DNA of 64,000 bases from PRO6 sp035565775. GTDB taxonomy: Bacteria > Pseudomonadota > Alphaproteobacteria > Rhizobiales > Xanthobacteraceae. Location of the stretch: positions 45,553 to 109,552 of the forward strand of contig DATMRW010000005.1 in assembly GCA_035565775.1 (NCBI GenBank), given 5' to 3'. Below the pieces are notes generated by a model. That model did not search any database. It was not told where the DNA came from and worked only from the letters and a program-made list of their open reading frames with translations. Positions 15,270-23,108 of this stretch are shown here, in pieces (within the stretch, counting starts at the first letter, position 1; each line of letters begins with the position of its first letter). Position numbers and translations under genes: made by a program.

Positions 15270-15384
15270 AGCACTTTTGTGAAAACGACTGTGAATTCGA
15301 GAAGCCATTGAGTCACAAGGCTCTTGCGCGAATCTATTCTTCGTGCAAACTTCCGATCCATCAGTGAGGCGACATGTGCCTCGA

Positions 15385-15416
15385 AGCCCGGCAGCGAAAA
15401 CGCGGCCGGGCTTTTT
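15385..15416 (+). terminator. Rho-independent terminator
   Basis: AGCCCGGC (15385-15392) pairs with GCCGGGCT (15405-15412) across a 12-nt loop, followed by TTTTT. It closes the early rightward transcription unit. Confidence 0.75.
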
Positions 15417-15439
15417 GTTGTCTGAGAGGGATTACGGCC

Positions 15440-15664
15440 ATGGCCAAAATCATCAGCACTGCGATCGTCCGCACCCCCGGCACCGATGATGGCGAGCCCG
15501 TCGAAGAGCAGTACGAAGCAACGGCGACCGTGCCGCCGGCCCCGCAGGGGCAGCCGGCCGCGTTCGTGGTGCAGAGCGCGATCATGAACGTGATCAACGC
15601 GCAGCTCTCCGGGCTCGCCCAGGCCGGCGTGGTGCCGACCGAAGTCAACATTCGTATCGAGTAA
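15440..15664 (+). CDS. Small phage protein (74 aa), unknown
   Basis: MAKIISTAIVRTPGTDDGEP, start supported by GAGAGGG upstream; the extra N-terminal codons in this frame run through the terminator. The body is helical (FVVQSAIMNVINAQLSGLAQ) with a short beta end (VVPTEVNIRIE). It is isolated between two intergenic stretches. Confidence 0.6.
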   Translation: MAKIISTAIVRTPGTDDGEPVEEQYEATATVPPAPQGQPAAFVVQSAIMNVINAQLSGLAQAGVVPTEVNIRIE

Positions 15665-15702
15665 CGAAGGGTCCAACGGCTGAGGCCCTGACCCCGGAGA
15701 GA

Positions 15703-15732
15703 GTTTCCCGGCCAGAATACTGACCGGGAAAC
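15703..15732. repeat. 9-bp perfect inverted repeat
   Basis: GTTTCCCGG (15703-15711) and CCGGGAAAC (15724-15732) with a 12-nt loop. No T-run follows on either strand, so it is not a classical terminator. Confidence 0.6.
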
Positions 15733-15750
15733 GTTGCTGGAGTGATCGAA

Positions 15751-15834
15751 CTATTCGATCCAGTTGCTGTACGCATCCAGCACGATGAGCGCCTGCCCGA
15801 GAAGCATTAGCGTGTGCCCAAGCACGGAAAACAT
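15751..15834 (-). CDS. Possible 27-aa hydrophobic micro-protein
   Basis: MFSVLGHTLMLLGQALIVLD and seven further residues, ending before TAG at 15753-15751. AAGGAAG lies 6 nt before the ATG. The peptide would form one membrane span. The ribosome site is inside the outer stem of the upstream hairpin (15837-15843/15891-15897), which could gate translation. Such a short ORF may be chance. Confidence 0.3.
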   Translation of the reverse strand: MFSVLGHTLMLLGQALIVLDAYSNWIE

Positions 15835-15836
15835 TT

Positions 15837-15897
15837 CGGCTTCCTTTTCGTATCTACAGGCTCCCTATTGAACCTGTACTCCTACATACGGAAGCCG
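15837..15897. repeat. Nested three-stem hairpin
   Basis: Outer stem CGGCTTC/GAAGCCG (15837-15843/15891-15897), middle CGTAT/ATACG (15849-15853/15886-15890), inner TACAGG/CCTGTA (15855-15860/15873-15878). Its three co-axial perfect stems make it the best candidate for a folded RNA in the window. Confidence 0.5.
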
Positions 15898-15902
15898 TTT
15901 CG

Positions 15903-15922
15903 AGTATTGCCGCTGCAATACT
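15903..15922. repeat. Perfect palindrome with 4-nt loop
   Basis: AGTATTGC-CGCT-GCAATACT. It lies 5 bp beyond the nested hairpin and is followed by TTTATT on the + strand. It could be a weak terminator for a + strand small RNA or a dyad operator. Confidence 0.5.
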
Positions 15923-15995
15923 TTATTCGGGCGCGATCCATTGATCTTGCATCACTATTCTGCCCGCGAGGCGGAACAGGATCGAGCTCAGCCCC

Positions 15996-16142
15996 TCAGT
16001 TTCGCTGATCGGAGCCCTCAATTTTGAGGTCTCCTTTGGCGTCAGAAGCCCCGTCGAGGTTGCCGGTAGCGGCCTCGACGGTGTGCCCTCCTTGGGCGTT
16101 TCCTCCCTTGACTTGGCCGCCCTGTGAAAGCGGGGCGGCCAT
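15996..16142 (-). CDS. Possible 48-aa Gly/Asp-rich small protein
   Basis: MAAPLSQGGQVKGGNAQGG with a body of GASDAKGDLKIEGSDQRN. Codons mostly end in C or G, as in neighbouring genes. It begins 10 bases past the stop of the 63-aa gene on the same strand. The ribosome site (GAGAAG) is too close to the ATG to be convincing. Two of the inverted repeats lie within it. Confidence 0.33.
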   Translation of the reverse strand: MAAPLSQGGQVKGGNAQGGHTVEAATGNLDGASDAKGDLKIEGSDQRN

Positions 16143-16151
16143 CTTCTCGGG

Positions 16152-16343
16152 CTACTCACCGACGGCGGCGATGCGTTTCGCAACCCGTAGGGCCAACGCT
16201 TTCGACATCCGCTTTAGCAGGCCGCGCCGGATTTCCTCGTCCTCGAAGTAGACGTAGGCGACGCCCACGCCGTTGCTGGCCTGCACCTCGAAGGACTCGC
16301 TGTGCTCGACGATGGTCCACGGCTTCGGCAGGCGCTCGGTCAT
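16152..16343 (-). CDS. Small conserved-type protein (63 aa), minus strand
   Basis: MTERLPKPWTIVEHSESFEV, then NGVGVAYVYFEDEEIRRGLL and a helical end (SKALALRVAKRIAAVGE). This layout is a common small protein of Bradyrhizobium-type genomes: a compact beta-alpha unit with the VAYVYFEDE core. It lies against the direction of the late genes, so it may be a separately expressed cargo gene. Function unknown. Confidence 0.7.
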   Translation of the reverse strand: MTERLPKPWTIVEHSESFEVQASNGVGVAYVYFEDEEIRRGLLKRMSKALALRVAKRIAAVGE

Positions 16344-16365
16344 GACGCCATCATAGCAGGTTTTG

Positions 16366-16389
16366 GCCCGCCATCCCGGCGGGCTTTTT
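16366..16389 (+). terminator. Rho-independent terminator
   Basis: GCCCGCC (16366-16372) and GGCGGGC (16378-16384) with loop ATCCC, followed by TTTTT. It insulates the late genes from upstream transcription. Confidence 0.65.
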
Positions 16390-16402
16390 CATGGAGCATG
16401 TA

Positions 16403-16660
16403 ATGCGCTACCTGACGCTTATGGGGGCGGCCGCGATGCACGTCCTTGCAGGAGCTGGGCTTGCGTGGCCCGCCCCGCGCGTGCTGCCCCGGCGCTCTAT
16501 CGATCTTTCGGCTCCGATCATTCCACCGGCGCCGAGGCGGCTCACGCCCCGCGAGAAGGTCATTTCCGGCGTCCGGTTAGCAGCGGCCGAAGCCAAGAGG
16601 CAACGCCGGCGCGCGCGCAATCTCCGCATCGTCGCAGCAGGCGGGATGGTGGCAGCATGA
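16403..16660 (+). CDS. Small exported or membrane-anchored basic protein (85 aa)
   Basis: MRYLTLMGAAAMHVLAGAGL forms a signal-anchor-like N-terminus. The rest is Pro/Arg-rich (PRVLPRRSIDLSAPI) and ends in an Arg-rich helix (EAKRQRRRARNLR). GGAG lies 7 nt before the ATG. It is coupled to the next gene by ATGA. No family recognised. Confidence 0.55.
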   Translation: MRYLTLMGAAAMHVLAGAGLAWPAPRVLPRRSIDLSAPIIPPAPRRLTPREKVISGVRLAAAEAKRQRRRARNLRIVAAGGMVAA

Positions 16661-16893
16661 TCCCGATCACACCTGGCGGCGAGCTGGTCCGTCAATGGAC
16701 GCGGGACCGCATCGCAAGCGAGATCGCGTCGACTGGCGATGCAATCCGCGCCGCGCTCCGCTGCGGGGATATGGAGCAAGCCCACACCCTCATCTCGAAG
16801 AAGGTCGGCCTTCGGGTCTGCGCCGGCGAGATCAGGGTGAAGCTCCACCGCGGCCCCGCCTCTGACGGGCCTCGCCCGCGCAAACGCTTTTGA
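16657..16893 (+). CDS. Small phage protein (78 aa), unknown
   Basis: MIPITPGGELVRQWTRDRIA followed by a helical stretch (DAIRAALRCGDMEQAHTLIS) and a basic tail (PASDGPRPRKRF). Overlaps the preceding gene by 4 nt. It is a late-region leader gene before the phosphatase. Unknown. Confidence 0.6.
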   Translation: MIPITPGGELVRQWTRDRIASEIASTGDAIRAALRCGDMEQAHTLISKKVGLRVCAGEIRVKLHRGPASDGPRPRKRF

Positions 16894-16913
16894 ATCAGCG
16901 TCCCCACGCTGCC

Positions 16914-16958
16914 GGTCCGCAATGGGTCTATCCCGCCCCCGGAGGCTCATTGCGGACC
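16914..16958. repeat. 11-bp perfect inverted repeat before the phosphatase-terminase genes
   Basis: GGTCCGCAATG (16914-16924) and CATTGCGGACC (16948-16958) with a 23-nt loop. It lies 26 bp before the GTG of the phosphatase gene. It could be an mRNA hairpin, an operator or part of a packaging site. Confidence 0.6.
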
Positions 16959-16983
16959 CTCACCCTGTACCCGGAGTAGCATC

Positions 16984-17478
16984 GTGATCGAAGTCCACCC
17001 CAACCTGTTTGTCGGTAGCCAGCTCGACTTCGTGAACAAGGTTCGTGATGGCGACGACGTGCGCGAGAATTGGTCGGTGGTTCACGCATGCAAAGAGCCG
17101 TTCCATCGCGAAGCGCTCGGCTATACTGGCCGTGGTGCGCCGAAGGATGATCCCGAATACCTGTTCGCCCGCCGCGGCCGACGTCTGTGCTTGAACCTCG
17201 TTGACGTCGACAACGTCGCCTACATCAACCGCGACCTGATCGAAGCTGCGCTGTCCTTCATCGAGCAGGAGCTGGGCGAAGGTCGCAAGGTCCTCGTTCA
17301 CTGCAATCTCGGCCATTCCCGCGGCCCCAGCGTGGCCCTGCTGTACAAGGCCAAGGCTGATCCTGCTTTCTCGGCCTACGATGCCGCCGGCGCCATGGAG
17401 GCGTTCAAGGCGCTCTATCCGCTCTACGAGCCCGCGGGCGGCATGCGCGGCTACATCGAGCAGAACTGGGCCGCCTAA
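16984..17478 (+). CDS. Dual-specificity protein phosphatase-like enzyme
   Basis: 164 aa, GTG start after CGGAG. The active-site loop VHCNLGHSRGPS gives the H-C-x5-R signature (Cys nucleophile, Arg for phosphate), near residue 103. An upstream aspartate region (LVDVDNVAYINRDLIE) could supply the general acid. The small size fits phage and prokaryotic DSP domains. It overlaps the terminase small subunit start (TAATG), so it is made with packaging proteins. Substrate unknown; it may act on host or phage phosphoproteins or RNA. Confidence 0.85.
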   Translation: MIEVHPNLFVGSQLDFVNKVRDGDDVRENWSVVHACKEPFHREALGYTGRGAPKDDPEYLFARRGRRLCLNLVDVDNVAYINRDLIEAALSFIEQELGEGRKVLVHCNLGHSRGPSVALLYKAKADPAFSAYDAAGAMEAFKALYPLYEPAGGMRGYIEQNWAA

Positions 17479-18203
17479 TGAGCGACTTCAAGGTTGCCAC
17501 CCCCTCGATCGCCAAGGCGACGTGGGATGAGATGGACAGCCCGTCGTGTCGCGCCGTCGAGGAAAAGCTGAAGCAGGCCGGCTACATCACGCCGAGCTAT
17601 CGCACCATCAACACCTGGGCGAAGGAAGGCGACTGGCAGCGCAAGACGAAAGAGAAGCACCCGCGCGGCCGCAAATCGAAAGAGAAGAAGGTTCGCGAGA
17701 ACCTGACCGATGCCGCTGCGGTGCTGACCGGGGACCCGCGCACTCGCGCCGAGCAGGTCGTCGAGGCGGTCATGAACGCCCTGCCCCCGCCTGACGTTGA
17801 AGGCCCACCGCGGCCGAATGACGAGCCAAAGGTGGAAGAAGAGTCAGAAGCCGACGGCATCCGCAACCGCCTGACGGCGCTTCGCAACGCCATCACCGGC
17901 GAAAACATCACCGACGAAAGCCTGCTCACTGAAGCGGCTCGGCAGAACCTGCGGACAGCCATCATCATTTCCGGCCTGCTGGCGGAAATGGCCCCACACC
18001 TCATGTCCGTGAACCCGGAGGCGGTCGGCAAGCTTCATCTGGCCGTTTCGGAATCCCTCGCCGCGGCCAGCGAGCCCTATGACCGGATCGCTGTGGTGCG
18101 CGAGCGCGGCATGAAAACGGTGGGCAGCCAAGTGATCGAAGCCGGCGCGGAAGATCCGCTCGCCGACACGATCAACGCGTACAAGTCCGCTCATGCGGCG
18201 TGA
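17478..18203 (+). CDS. Terminase small subunit-like protein
   Basis: 241 aa immediately upstream of the large subunit. The N-terminal third has a helix-turn-helix pattern (EEKLKQAGYITPSYRTINTW AKEGDWQ, as in terminase small subunits that read DNA). A basic linker follows (RGRKSKEKKVREN), then a helical oligomerisation-like middle. It would recognise the packaging site and recruit TerL. Identification rests on position and HTH pattern rather than a recognised family. Confidence 0.7.
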   Translation: MSDFKVATPSIAKATWDEMDSPSCRAVEEKLKQAGYITPSYRTINTWAKEGDWQRKTKEKHPRGRKSKEKKVRENLTDAAAVLTGDPRTRAEQVVEAVMNALPPPDVEGPPRPNDEPKVEEESEADGIRNRLTALRNAITGENITDESLLTEAARQNLRTAIIISGLLAEMAPHLMSVNPEAVGKLHLAVSESLAAASEPYDRIAVVRERGMKTVGSQVIEAGAEDPLADTINAYKSAHAA

Positions 18204-19966
18204 TGGCCAACGAGCTTCGCGGCAAGCGGTATCTCTCCGCTGCGAATGGTGCCCTTGGGCGCTTCATCGTCGAGGACCTGCCCTATCTCGACTACAGGCA
18301 GACGATCGCCTTCTACCGCGAGGTAGTGCCTAAGCTCGACCCTCACGGCCGAGCCCTTCTTGGTGTCAACGATCGATACTTCCTGCTGACCGGCCTCTGC
18401 CGGCGCGTCGACGCGTTGCATCCGTGGCTATTCGAGCGGTGCCGAGAGGTCGAAGCTGAGCCGGACGGCCACATCGATCTGTGGGCGCGGTTCCACTACA
18501 AGTCGACGATCATCACGTTCGCGGGCGCGATTCAGGAGATCCTGATCAACCCCGAGATCACGATCGCGATCTTCTCCTGCACCCGGAAGATCGCGGCGGC
18601 GTTCCTGCAACAGATCATGCGGGAATTCGAGAACAACGACTATCTCAAGCAGGTCTATGCCGACGTGCTGTGGGATGAGCCTCGCAAGCAGTCGCCCGTC
18701 TGGGGGATGGAGCGCGGCATCGTTGTTCGGCGCCAGTCGAACCCCAAGGAGTCGACCATCGAGGCCCACGGCCTCGTCGACGGCCAGCCGACGTCGCGCC
18801 ATTACGACTTGCACATCTACGACGACATGGTGACGCGCGAGAGCGTCACCAACCCGGAGATGATCAAGAAGACCACCGAAGCGTGGGAGCTGGCCGACAA
18901 CCTCGGCAAGCACCATGGCGTCCGCAAGTGGATGCCGGGCACCCGCTATTCGTTCGGCGACACCTACGGCGTGGCGCTCGAGCGGCGCATCCTGAAGCCC
19001 CGCAAGCACCCGGCGACGATAGACGGCACACTGAAGGGCGAGCCCGTGTTCCTGTCGAAGGAGCATTGGGAGAAGATCAAGAACACCCAGCGCTCGACCG
19101 TTTCGGCGCAGATGCTTCAAAACCCGATCGCGGGCAACGAAGCGGTGTTTAAATCGGATTGGTTCCGGCCATACCTGATCCGGCCGACGGTGCTGAACAT
19201 CTACATCATGGTCGACCCGTCAAAGGGCCGATCGGCATCGTCCGACCGCACGGCAATGGCGGTTGTGGGGGTGGATTCAGCGGGCAACAAATACCTGCTC
19301 GATGGCGTCCGCCACCGCATGAGCCTTTCGGACCGCTGGGATCACCTCAAGCGGCTGTACACCAAATGGCGGGATGCCACCGGAACGCAGGTGATCATCG
19401 TCGGCTATGAGCGCTACGGCGCGCAAACCGAGGACGAGGTGATCAAGACCTGGCAGGAGCGCGACGGCGTCGCCTTCGAGCTGGTGGAGCTGAATTGGCC
19501 CCGCGAGGGCGGCCACTCAAAGCGCGACCGCGTCGAGCGGCTGGAGCCGGACATGAAGACCGGGAAGTTCTTTCTGCCCGGCCTCGTTTATCAGCCGGAG
19601 TTCGGTGGGAAGGACGGCGTCGCCCTGTGGTCGATCTGGACCGAGGCCGATGCCAAGAAGGACGAGACGGCCAAATACAACGTTGGTCAGATCGTCTATC
19701 GGCCGCTGCAAGGCGAGCCAAGCGCGCACCGCGCGATGAACGCGACTGGTCAGGGGTATCGGATCGTCAAGCCGATCCGCCATCTCGACGAGGACCGCAA
19801 CCTTTACGACGTGACGCGAGCCTTCATGGAGGAAGCGATGTTCTTCCCCTTCGCGCCACATGACGACCTGATCGACGCGGTGTCGCGGGTCTACGACCTC
19901 TCGCCGAGGCCGGCCATTCAGTACGAGACGGCCGCCCTCGAGCCCGCCTCCTACGCGGATTCATAG
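18203..19966 (+). CDS. terL: Phage terminase large subunit
   Basis: 587 aa. The ATPase part has a Walker A-like ARFHYKSTIITFAGA (about residue 95) and a Walker B in DLHIYDDMVTRES. The C-terminal RNase H-like nuclease begins at IYIMVDPSKGRSASSDRTAM, with further acids in GYERYGAQTEDEV and PHDDLIDAVSRV. It pumps DNA into the procapsid and cuts it. The ATG at 18203 overlaps the small subunit stop. The layout resembles terminases of short-tailed phages. Confidence 0.92.
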   Translation: MANELRGKRYLSAANGALGRFIVEDLPYLDYRQTIAFYREVVPKLDPHGRALLGVNDRYFLLTGLCRRVDALHPWLFERCREVEAEPDGHIDLWARFHYKSTIITFAGAIQEILINPEITIAIFSCTRKIAAAFLQQIMREFENNDYLKQVYADVLWDEPRKQSPVWGMERGIVVRRQSNPKESTIEAHGLVDGQPTSRHYDLHIYDDMVTRESVTNPEMIKKTTEAWELADNLGKHHGVRKWMPGTRYSFGDTYGVALERRILKPRKHPATIDGTLKGEPVFLSKEHWEKIKNTQRSTVSAQMLQNPIAGNEAVFKSDWFRPYLIRPTVLNIYIMVDPSKGRSASSDRTAMAVVGVDSAGNKYLLDGVRHRMSLSDRWDHLKRLYTKWRDATGTQVIIVGYERYGAQTEDEVIKTWQERDGVAFELVELNWPREGGHSKRDRVERLEPDMKTGKFFLPGLVYQPEFGGKDGVALWSIWTEADAKKDETAKYNVGQIVYRPLQGEPSAHRAMNATGQGYRIVKPIRHLDEDRNLYDVTRAFMEEAMFFPFAPHDDLIDAVSRVYDLSPRPAIQYETAALEPASYADS

Positions 19967-19975
19967 AGGGCTCCG

Positions 19976-20149
19976 ATGAGTGAACGCTACCAACCGCCAA
20001 AGAGCCTGAGCACCCCGTGGAAGGCTTTGGTGCTTCGTGCAGATCCCGACTTCGAGCGCGATCGGCGCGACGTCGTCGAATACGAAATGTCAAACGGGCG
20101 CTCGTTTCGCGCAAATCCCGCGAAACGTGGCCCCTACACTGAGGACTGA
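19976..20149 (+). CDS. Small late protein (57 aa), unknown
   Basis: MSERYQPPKSLSTPWKALVL and a polar rest ending RGPYTED. GAGGG lies 7 nt upstream. It begins 9 nt after terL and ends 3 nt before the next gene, which supports reality. No family recognised. Confidence 0.6.
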   Translation: MSERYQPPKSLSTPWKALVLRADPDFERDRRDVVEYEMSNGRSFRANPAKRGPYTED

Positions 20150-20152
20150 CCC

Positions 20153-20365
20153 ATGCCAACTCAAGGCGCAAGCGCTTCAAATCAGGATGGGATGCTGATG
20201 CTCGGCGTCGGCCCCGACGGCAAAATGTGGCCGATCCAGATCAGCACCGACGGCGCGGTCAATTTGTCGGGCATCGGCACACCTGCCGACGAGCCTTGGG
20301 ACGGTACCGGCGACGCCACGGTGATCTCGCTTCTCAAGAAGATCGCGCTGAACACCACGCCATGA
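20153..20365 (+). CDS. Small late protein (70 aa), unknown
   Basis: MPTQGASASNQDGMLMLGVG, then IQISTDGAVNLSG and a short helix (ATVISLLKKIALN). The pattern resembles small virion-associated proteins of podoviruses near the portal gene. It overlaps the next gene by 4 nt. Confidence 0.6.
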   Translation: MPTQGASASNQDGMLMLGVGPDGKMWPIQISTDGAVNLSGIGTPADEPWDGTGDATVISLLKKIALNTTP

Positions 20366-20787
20366 GCGAAACCCCGATCATCCTTCACCGCGACCGGCTT
20401 GACCGCAGCCACGGCCAGGCCGGCATCGAGGTCCAGCAGCGCTATCTCCCGCCGTGCGATCCTGAAGAAAAGGACCCGCATGCGGCATGGGATATGATGG
20501 TGGCCAAGGCCATGCAACGTGTTCTGACCGCTCACTACCGCGGCCATTTCTGGGAAACCTACTGCTCGCGCAAGGATGGGATCGCGTGGATCACGATCCC
20601 TCTCCTGCTCGGCAACTGGAAGTGGGTTTTCAAGCTTTCGGAAGACATCACTCCGGAGATGATCATCCGCGCCGGCGGCGAAATCCTCGAGCGCTTCAAC
20701 ATCCCCCGCTCCGGCCTCGACCTGCCGGCCTTCCTCAATGCGAAGAAGCGCGCCATCTCGCGCGCCAACCACGCGCTGCCTGAATGA
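20362..20787 (+). CDS. Late protein upstream of portal (141 aa), unknown
   Basis: MSETPIILHRDRLDRSHGQA; contains AWDMMVAKAMQRVLTAHYRG and an aromatic IPLLLGNWKWVFKL segment. Coupled to its neighbours by overlaps on both sides. It is probably a morphogenesis or accessory protein. No family recognised. Confidence 0.65.
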   Translation: MSETPIILHRDRLDRSHGQAGIEVQQRYLPPCDPEEKDPHAAWDMMVAKAMQRVLTAHYRGHFWETYCSRKDGIAWITIPLLLGNWKWVFKLSEDITPEMIIRAGGEILERFNIPRSGLDLPAFLNAKKRAISRANHALPE

Positions 20788-23108
20788 CCTTTTTGAACGC
20801 CCAACCGCCCGGCGAGGACGGCCTCTCGGCGAACCTCTATCAGCGCACCGAGGCCGCCGCGACCGGACCGATTCCGCATGAACAGTCGAGCGACGAGACC
20901 GGCCCCAACTGGCTCACTCTCGTCGCGCAGGCCGAAACGCAGGGTGGCCGCTTCATCACCGACCAGGTGAAGAGCGCGTGGGGCCGTTCGTACAAGGCGT
21001 TCCACAACCAGCATTTCGCGCAGTCGAAGTACCTTTCGCAGGACTATAGGAGCCGTTCCAAGCTCTTCCGGCCGAAGACACGCTCGGCGGTGCGCAAGGC
21101 CAATGCTGGCGCCGCGTCTGCGCTGTTCTCGACGAGGGACACGGTTTCCTGTTCGGCGGGCAACGAGGACGATCCGAACCAGCGGGCAAGCGCAGCCCTG
21201 ATTCAGGAACTGCTCAACTACCGCACCGACCGCACTTCCGGCCGCGCGGCGATCCCGTGGTTTCGCGTCGCGATCGGCGCGCACCAAGACACGCTCATCA
21301 TGAGCGCCTGCCTCTCCAAGCAATACTGGAAACTCGATCTCGAGGCGGAAACGACCGAAGAGCCATTGCTTGATGAGATCGGCCAACCCGTTCTTGGCGA
21401 GGACGGCGAGCCGATCATGCAGGAGGTGAAGGTCTATAAGCCGAGCGTCGATCGCCCCGACGTGCTGCTCTGCCCGCTCGAGAACGTCATCATCGATCCG
21501 GCGGCATCGTGGCTCGATCCGGTCCAGAGCGCGTCATACTTCATCGTGAAGTACCCCATGCGGATCGACGAGATCCGGCAGAAGCAACGCGACCCGCGCA
21601 ATCCTTGGCTTGAAGTCGAGGAAAGCGTGATGCGCGGTGCCGGCGCCGACGAGGGCCGGACCGCTTCCGGCACCCGCGCGGCGCGCGACCGCGGCCTCGA
21701 CCGGATGGACGCGGCTGCAACCGGCGCCGGGGATTTCGAGGTGATCTGGGTGTATGAAGTCTTCATGCGCCTGCAAGGCCAAGACATCTGCTTTTGGTCT
21801 GCTGGATCGAAGGCGTACCTGACCGAGCCGCGTCCGGTTAAGGACGTCTATCCCGAGTTCGGCGGCGAGCGGCCCTATGTGCTCGGGACGGGCACCCTCG
21901 AAAGCCACCGCATCTTCCCCATGGCGCCGGTGGAGTCGTGGCAGCAGGTCCAGCAGGAGATCAACGACCTCGCCAATCTGCGCCTCGACCAGGTGAAGCA
22001 AGGCGTCTCACCGATCACCTTCGTGAAGCGTGGGCGGCAAGTCGACCTCGGCGCGTTGCAGCGCCGCGGCCCCGGCACAACGATCCTGCGGACTGAGCGC
22101 GACGACATTGAATTCGATCGGCCGCCGGAAGTGCCGTCTTCTGCCTATGCGGAGATGGAGCGCTTGAACGTCGATTTCGACGACCTCGCGGGGCAGTTCA
22201 ACAGCGGATCGGTGCAGACCAACCGCAGCCTGAACGAAACCGTCGGCGGCTTGAACCTCATCAGCTCCAGCGCGAACGCCGTGCAGGAGTTCGACCTCCG
22301 CACATGGACTGAGACGTGGGTTGAGCCGGTTCTTGGACAGATCGTCAAGCTGATCCAGTTCTACGAGTCCGACGAAGTCATCCTTGGTCTTTGCGGCGAC
22401 CGCGCGCAGTTGCTGCAAAAGTTCCATATCAATCAGATCACCGACGACCTCTTGCAGCAGCAGATTACGGTGCGCGTCGACGTTGGTCTGGGCGCTTCCA
22501 ACCCTCAGACCAAGATCCAGAACTTCGCCATGGCCATGCAGATCGCACAGCCCATCTGGGCTGCATCGCCGCAAGTGCAGTCTGGCGAGCTGATGCCCGA
22601 CCTCGAAGAGATCAACGCCGAGATCTTCAGCCTTGCGGGATACCGCGACGGCGGCCGGCGCTTCATCAAGAAGGGCCAACCGAAAGGCCCGCCGCCCGAG
22701 CAGCAAGCTTTGGTCGAGAAGATCCGCTCGGAGGCGATGCGAAACGCTTCGCAGGCCGAGCTCAACAAGGCGCGCGCGTCGGAATCCAGCGCCAAGGTGC
22801 AGATGGGCTATGCCGGCATGGTCCACGGCCAGCAGATGGACCGCGCCAAACTGGTTCAGCAGGTACGATCCGAGCGCGAAGGATGGCAGCGAGACGACAG
22901 GTGGAACGCCGCACAGGCCCCCGTCAATCCGCAAGAGGTCATCGAGCCGCCGTCGGCCGCCATGCCCGAGCAAGAGGAAGTCCCTGAGCAGGACATCCTC
23001 TCCCAGCTCATGGCCCTGCTCTCGCGTGAGCGCCGCGTGCAATTCATCAGAGACCCCAACACGGGCCGCATCGTTGAGGCGGTCGAGATTCCGACGGAGC
23101 CGCGCTAA
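20784..23108 (+). CDS. Podovirus-type portal protein
   Basis: 774 aa, the size of portals from short-tailed phages. The N-terminal half has the typical charged opening and KSKLFRPKTRSAVRKANAGA-type segment. The middle has ESWQQVQQEINDLANLRLDQ, QFNSGSVQTNRSLNETVGGL and LRTWTETWVEPVLGQIVKLI, which correspond to the portal wing and stem. The C-terminal 150 residues are a Gln/Glu-rich helical barrel region. Twelve copies would form the DNA entry ring and bind TerL and the adaptor. It overlaps both neighbours. Confidence 0.85.
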   Translation: MTFLNAQPPGEDGLSANLYQRTEAAATGPIPHEQSSDETGPNWLTLVAQAETQGGRFITDQVKSAWGRSYKAFHNQHFAQSKYLSQDYRSRSKLFRPKTRSAVRKANAGAASALFSTRDTVSCSAGNEDDPNQRASAALIQELLNYRTDRTSGRAAIPWFRVAIGAHQDTLIMSACLSKQYWKLDLEAETTEEPLLDEIGQPVLGEDGEPIMQEVKVYKPSVDRPDVLLCPLENVIIDPAASWLDPVQSASYFIVKYPMRIDEIRQKQRDPRNPWLEVEESVMRGAGADEGRTASGTRAARDRGLDRMDAAATGAGDFEVIWVYEVFMRLQGQDICFWSAGSKAYLTEPRPVKDVYPEFGGERPYVLGTGTLESHRIFPMAPVESWQQVQQEINDLANLRLDQVKQGVSPITFVKRGRQVDLGALQRRGPGTTILRTERDDIEFDRPPEVPSSAYAEMERLNVDFDDLAGQFNSGSVQTNRSLNETVGGLNLISSSANAVQEFDLRTWTETWVEPVLGQIVKLIQFYESDEVILGLCGDRAQLLQKFHINQITDDLLQQQITVRVDVGLGASNPQTKIQNFAMAMQIAQPIWAASPQVQSGELMPDLEEINAEIFSLAGYRDGGRRFIKKGQPKGPPPEQQALVEKIRSEAMRNASQAELNKARASESSAKVQMGYAGMVHGQQMDRAKLVQQVRSEREGWQRDDRWNAAQAPVNPQEVIEPPSAAMPEQEEVPEQDILSQLMALLSRERRVQFIRDPNTGRIVEAVEIPTEPR

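Larger units (their letters stand above)
15665..16151. other. Hairpin-dense stretch between early and late regions
   Basis: 487 bp with no gene of convincing size. It holds at least six perfect inverted repeats: 15703-15711/15724-15732, a nested set in 15837-15897, 15903-15910/15915-15922, 16016-16021/16024-16029, 16051-16059/16073-16081 and 16115-16122/16133-16140. It lies between convergent genes (15440-15664 on + and 16152-16343 on -). Candidate contents are small minus-strand ORFs, structured RNA, or packaging or regulatory sites. Confidence 0.55.
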
